In this document: one piece after another, positions 58,726 through 64,000 of the stretch | Numbering within the stretch: position 1 is the stretch's first letter | Layout of the letters: every line of letters starts with the position of its first letter | Source of the DNA: Atherix ibis | Lineage: Eukaryota > Arthropoda > Insecta > Diptera > Athericidae | Direction of reading: 5' to 3' | Length of the DNA stretch: 64,000 nucleotides | Assembly (NCBI GenBank): GCA_958298945.1 | Contig: OY282605.1 | Location: 119,966,267 to 120,030,266, forward strand | Notes under the pieces: generated by a model | Database searches by the model: none | Seen by the model: only the letters and a program-made list of their open reading frames with translations | Told to the model about the DNA's origin: nothing | Translations under genes and position numbers: made by a program

Positions 58726-61654
58726 AATATTGCCATTTTTAAAGATTGGACATATGAAAGGTATATTCGAATTATGTTCTAATATGGAAGGCATATTTAA
58801 ATTATATATAATGTTTTTTTTTCTTGAAAAGAATTTACTGTCTTGAAATATTTTATAATAAAAAAATATTTTATTTATCAATTTTCTAATAAATGTTTTT
58901 AATATATCTTTTTTATGCACATAAACGTATAAACACTAAGTAATTATAGTTAATATATTTTACCGGTAAGAAAATTGTTCGGAAATTACAAAAAAAAATG
59001 TTCAAATATCGATGAAATTTTATTCCAAAATATACCATAAAATAAATAAAATTTGTCAAGTCTTTGTGAAAAATCGATCAATTTCTTTAAGGAATTTTAT
59101 AAAATATTAATTTTTCATTTAAACTTAGAAATGTTGTAAATATTTTAAAAGTGATTAAATATCTCTCAATTGTACTAATTTTATTTTTGCATAAATTTCA
59201 ATCCATTGGAAAATACTACCTTAGAATACATGGCAAAAGTGAGAAAACTTATTTACATAATCATTAGTAAAAGAATATGATTATATGCGACAATATGGAT
59301 ACGATCTACCAGTTTTTAATTTATTAATAAATTATCGTCGTAAATTAATTAACTAACCAAGAAGAGTGAACAAGATTTATGAATAATATACATCACCTTT
59401 TTGTGTTAATATCTAATCAACATAAAAATATTTATATGCATTTTCTTTGTAAATTGAAGATGATTTTAATAAAAAAAAAAGGCATTACTATTAATATATT
59501 ATAATGGATATTTTTAATTTTTTAAATGCTCATAATTAAGTAGTACGTGTGCAGCAACGATAATTATTTTCTATGGAAATTTTTCTCTAAATTAATCACA
59601 GATCCATAAAAAACCACATTTTTTTGTGAGAAATTGTAGTTCTTATGAGTATTCGGATTAAAGTTTTAATAGAAATTTAGTATATTCAAAATCATCCTTA
59701 TTCAAAATATAAACACCTGTTCTGAAGTTTATTGCCTAAAGAAAAAAGAAAAAACAAATTCCACTTTAAAAGCTTTTTGGTAAATAAGACCATAAAATGT
59801 TTACTTTTCACCAATAAAAGCAAAAATAACTATTTGAGATTTTTTATTTACGAGTATTACTAATGCTACCAACATTATTGGTTATTGTTTTTTTTTTTTT
59901 TAAATTTTCGATTTTATTAAGAATTTCAATATGACTAACACTATCTAAATCGTATAAAACCCATTTATAGTATGGAAATATTGATTTCCTTATGATCTCG
60001 GATTATCTAATTTTAGACATTATAACACGTATTAGCATTTTAATCAATAGTTTTGAACAGATTATTCATTTTTTTGTCCTCCTATTTATAAATGTGGGTG
60101 GATGGGATTAATTATGTTTAACAAGAATGTGTAATACGTGAACAAATTTCCAAAATTATGATCAGTAAAAAAAAAAAACTTTTTTGTTATGAACCTAAAG
60201 TGGAAATTTTACAAAAAAATATTGTGTGGGATTTGATTTGGTAAACATTCATAGATAATTTTCAAACTTATGTAAAGATGAGCATTTAGGAAAACCGTCA
60301 TGATTAATAAAAGTTATATGGGATTTGTTTTCATTATTTTACAAATTTTGATAGTGTGAAAAAAATACACATCATAATATTTGCAAATGTTAAGGAATTT
60401 TATAAATTATATAATATACAGAAAATATTAAAAAAATATTTATCACTATAAAACCTTCTCTTCGAAATAGTAAATTAACTATTTTCGTTAAGAACGTCTT
60501 TTCGAAATAGTAAACTAAATTTTAAATTTTATCGAAACTTTTTTCTGAATACAACTTATATTCTGCTAATCTTTAAATAAATAAATATATAAAATATGAT
60601 TAAAGCTGAAATATTTATTTATGAAAAACTTTTAGAATTGATTATTGAAAATTCCGAGTACTGCCAAATATAATCGTATTCCGGACTGCATGCGCTAATT
60701 GGTGATTGTTTGCAGAAACAGTAGGCGTTTGACATTTCAGATACGGAAATATAAAATTTGTAGTAAATTAAAAAATAGATAAATACAGAAATACAAAAAT
60801 TATATATGATATTTTTATGTTGAAAATATTTTTAAAAATATTGGAAAAATATAGTTTACGAAAATATCACTTATAATAAAAAAAAAGTGAACCAAATCAG
60901 TGTATTTGGTTGGATCATACACATAGATTTGACAGTTAAACACCTGAAAATGACAGTTAACCAGAAAAGTGGATAGTTTATGCATATGCAAAAACGTAGA
61001 GGCGGCATTCTTGGTGTGTGCTCTTGGTAAAGCTTATCATTATTTTGACACAAAGTTTTACTTTTAATAAAAACAATTTAAAAACTATTTTCTTAGAAAA
61101 TATTTTCCCTTTTTTATTAAAATAAATTAACTCATGAAATTAAATCATATCCTTCTATATTCGTCCGAATTGAATTTCCCACAAAACCCCTTAACACAAA
61201 AATTTATACCGTCGTCACTGACATGAAATTCACAAAATCAAAAACTGTCATTTTCACAATTTTATTCTTATTATTGACATTTTGCATACTTCAAATACAT
61301 AAATTTTAAATAGTATTTTATACTTAATGCATTTTTAATAAAACGTGCAAATAGTTAATTAAAAAATATTCTGCAAAAAAATCGTTGTGAATAGGACTCC
61401 TTGCATTTTGCAGTTGCTAGATCCAACAACTTAATTAAATTTTCTAAAAGAAACTACTATGCTCAAAAAATTAAATTACTTCTTATTGCACTCTATGCCA
61501 AACTATCAATCAGTTTTATAAGGGAAGCCCTGGTAGTGCCAACCCATACGTAATATGAAGTCACCAAATGGTCACATGGTCGTGCCGCTACAAAATGGCC
61601 TCTGGTTCTAGTGTCAAACATCTTACAATAAACTAATTCACAAAGACAAATATT
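58726..61654. other. AT-rich gap
   Basis: No gene or known element. A short direct repeat (TTCGAAATAGTAAA) occurs at about 60462 and 60503. Small patches at 60,650-60,730 and 61,520-61,620 are less AT-biased but do not code. Confidence 0.45.
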
Positions 61655-62565
61655 TTGCGGGGTACGTATATTCGATTTTCTTTTTTTTTGTGACGTTAAT
61701 TGGTACTCATGTCATTCACTTATGCCGATAAGTTCGGCCATTTTGAATGTTCAGTAAATTTTTGACAGCGACTTTGATTGCACGTGTTTTGGGTCGTCTT
61801 CGATTTTTGCCCATTTTCGACCAAAAACAGCATCGCATTAACATTGGTTAGGAGCTGTTGGACTCTGTCCGCGGCAACCCAAATTTACTCCAAAGGATCA
61901 TAACTGATGACGAATCATGGATTTATGGTTATGAGGTGGAAACCAAAGCTCAATCATCCTAATGGAAGCTGCCGCACGAGCCAAGACCGAAAAAGCGCGC
62001 CAAGTTCGGTCGAATGTGAAGGTTTTGCTTATAGTTTTCTTTGATTGTAAGATCGTGGTGCATCATGAGTTCTTGCCACAGGGTAGAACGGTCAATAAGG
62101 AATATTACCTGCAAGTAATGCGCAAGTTGCGCGAAGCAATCTGCCAGAAACGCCCGGATTTGTGGAAGAACAAAAATTGGCTTTTGCACCATGATAACGC
62201 CCCTGCTCAAGCATCGTTGCTTTTGCACGAATTTTTTGGCCAAAAAGAACACATTTTTAATGCCGCAGCCATTGTATTCCCCAGATCTGGCCCCCTATGA
62301 CTTTTTCTTGCTCCCGATGCTGAAGATCCCCATGAAAGGACGACGCTACGCTACGATTGAGGAGATAAAGACGGCATCGAAGGAGGAGCTGAACAAGATC
62401 ACAAAAAATGATTTTTTGAAGTGCTTCGAGGATTGGAAAAAATGTTGGCACAAGTGTATAATATCTGGTGGAGATTACTTTGAAGGGGACAAAATAGATA
62501 TTCATGATAAAATAAATAATTTTCGAAAATACACAAAATTCGCGATATTTTATGAACAGACCTCG
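61655..62565 (+). mobile_element. Mariner M1 copy I, internally deleted
   Basis: The left TIR is missing; similarity begins at GGGGTACGTATATTCG near 61659. The right TIR ends at 62565 before TA (62566-62567). The leader is fused at GCCCATTTTCGACC to the region just before the linker, so the start codon and most of the DNA-binding region are gone. The catalytic half is the best kept of the family: RQVRSNVKVLLIVFFDCK, VNKEYYLQVMRKLREAICQK, WLLHHDNAPAQASLL, then after a frameshift SPDLAPYDFFLLPMLKI and WHKCIISGGDYFEGDKIDIH. A one-base loss in the RPKK region also shifts the frame. Confidence 0.88.
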
Positions 62566-62567
62566 TA

Positions 62568-62966
62568 TTTTGTTAATAAAAGAAAACTTTAAAAAAATTT
62601 GTTTCGATTAAATGAGTTTTCAGCATAATCTGTCAATGCATAGTAAAATTGAAGTTCCACAAAAAATCACCAGTTGACAAGTAGCGCTTCTTATGTCTTT
62701 CATACTAGAGCGATGTTGTTCAAAATTGGATTTATTACAATGAATACGAGTATAACAGGAATTTGTAAGATGGCGCTAGCTTACAGAATTGAATGGAAAT
62801 AAAACAAAGGAAAATTAAATTTTTTTGTCGTTTTTTATTCCATTTTTAATTTTATATTAATTTGTTATTTTGTCTGACAACAAATGGTATGATTTGTCTT
62901 GGCGCTAAGAATTTAAATTTCAATACAAATATTTCTAGGAATGACATTAAAAAAGGTGGCAATTTG
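62568..62966. other. AT-rich gap before satellite
   Basis: No gene recognised. Confidence 0.45.
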
Positions 62967-64000
62967 TCCACTGAATATTCCTCTTGAAAATTACCACTGA
63001 ATATTCCTCTTGAAAAATTCCACTGAATATTCCTCTTGAAAAATACCACTGAATATTCCTCTTGAAAAATGCCACTGAATATTCCTCTTGAAAAATACCA
63101 CTGAATATTCCTCTTGAAAAATACCACTGAATATTCTTCTTAAAAAATACCACTGAATATTCCTCTTGCAAAATACCACTGAATATTCTTCTTGAAAAAT
63201 ACCACTGAATGTTCGTCTTGAAAATTACCACTGAATATTCTTCTTGCAAAATACCACTGAATATTCCTCTTGAAAAATACCACTGAATATTCCTCTTGCA
63301 AAATACCACTGAATGTTCCTCTTGAAAATTACCACTGAATATTCCTCTTGCAAAATACCACTGAATATTCCTCTTGAAAAATACCACTGAATATTCCTCT
63401 TGAAAAATGCCACTGAATATTCCTCTTGAGAAATACCACTGAATGTTCCTCTTGAAAATTACCACTGAATATTCTTCTTGCAAAATACCACTGAAAATTC
63501 CTCTTGAAAAATACCACTGAATATTCCTCTTGAAAAATACCACTGAATATTCCTCTTGAAAAATACCACTGAATATTCCTCTTGAAAATTACCACTGAAT
63601 ATTCTTCTTGCAAAATACCACTGAATATTCCTCTTGAAAAATACCACTGAATATTCTTCTTGAAAAATACCACTGAATATTCCTCTTGAAAAATACCACT
63701 GAATATTCCTCTTGCAAAATACCACTGAATATTCCTCTTGCAAAATACCACTGACTATTCCTCTTGCAAAATACCACTGAATAGTCCTCTTGAAAAATAC
63801 CACTGACTATTCCTCTTGCAAAATACCACTGAATAGTCCTCTTGAAAAATACCACTGAATATTCCTCTTGAAAAATACCACTGAATATTATTCTTGAAAA
63901 ATACCACTGAATATTCCTCTTGCAAAATACCACTGAATATTCTTCTTGAAAAATACCACTGAATATTCCTCTTGAAAAATACCACTGAATATTCCTCTTG
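62967..64000. repeat. 26-bp satellite array, 39 complete units and continuing past the window
   Basis: Consensus unit GAATATTCCTCTTGAAAAAT plus ACCACT. Counting from 62973, 39 complete units in exact 26-bp register reach 63986, and a fortieth is cut by the window end. I saw no insertion or deletion in over 1 kb, only substitutions. Recurrent variants are GCAAAAT, GAAAATTA, GAATGTTC and TTCTTCTTG. Because 26 is not a multiple of 3 and the minus strand lacks stops, all three minus frames are open and give the same 26-residue periodic peptide; these are not genes. Confidence 0.97.

Noticed and set aside
62852..63985. Several long minus-strand open frames as genes
   Set aside because: They are phase-shifted translations of the 26-bp satellite.
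62967..64000. CRISPR-like array
   Set aside because: The units are contiguous without unique spacers, and the DNA is eukaryotic; this is a satellite.
1..64000. tRNA, rRNA and multi-gene defence or biosynthetic systems
   Set aside because: Reading both strands by eye I found no cloverleaf candidate, no rRNA-like block and no cluster of co-oriented genes; a covariance-model scan would be needed to exclude a single tRNA.

Overview
The window is eukaryotic, very AT-rich, and almost certainly insect nuclear DNA. Evidence: no bacterial-style gene packing, long A/T runs, and many mariner-type transposons ending in TA target-site duplications. A Mos1-like mariner, a Tc3-like element, a piggyBac remnant and a Ty3/gypsy remnant all fit an arthropod, perhaps a fly, but the species cannot be read from the sequence. 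I see no confident host protein-coding exon, no rRNA and no tRNA. The recognisable coding sequence is transposon-derived; one element carries an uninterrupted transposase frame.

Layout. 0.6-1.4 kb: a 12-bp minisatellite. 1.4-1.7 kb: a Ty3/gypsy pol tail. 2.8-9.9 kb: a divergent mariner tail, two copies of an abundant mariner family (called M1 here), two Tc3-like fragments (T1) and a Mos1-like mariner (M4). 13.0-16.2 kb: a T1 fragment with a perfect hairpin, a second strong hairpin, then three mariners of different families side by side (M1, M5, M2). 16-32 kb: mostly AT desert, with a compositionally distinct block at 21.3-22.5 kb that might be an upstream or untranslated region of a host gene. 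32-36 kb: a nearly full-length M1 and an M4 nested in a T1 fragment. 38.7-39.5 kb: M5. 42-50 kb: M1, a full-length but broken M2, a piggyBac remnant and another M1. 52-54.4 kb: an internally deleted M1 and the best-preserved transposon, M3 (1,277 bp, near-perfect TIRs, uninterrupted 362-aa transposase). 57-59 kb: a chimeric M4. 61.7-62.6 kb: M1. 62.97 kb to the window end: a 26-bp satellite in exact register.

How the parts relate. This is a transposon graveyard with traces of how elements decay. M1 has eight copies. Five carry large internal deletions that fall into two breakpoint classes. Two others (42.1 and 48.5 kb) share several private deletions and stops, so they probably descend from an already dead element that was moved in trans. 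M3 looks young and has a base composition unlike its surroundings, yet lacks four residues between its second and third catalytic aspartates (D30D instead of D34D), so the open frame may not encode an active enzyme. I found no convincing new multi-gene system. The most interesting signals are the M3 deletion, the shared-deletion M1 pair, the M4 chimera, a template-switch-like hairpin in T1, and the higher-order structure of the 26-bp satellite. M1-M6 and T1 are labels used only within this annotation.
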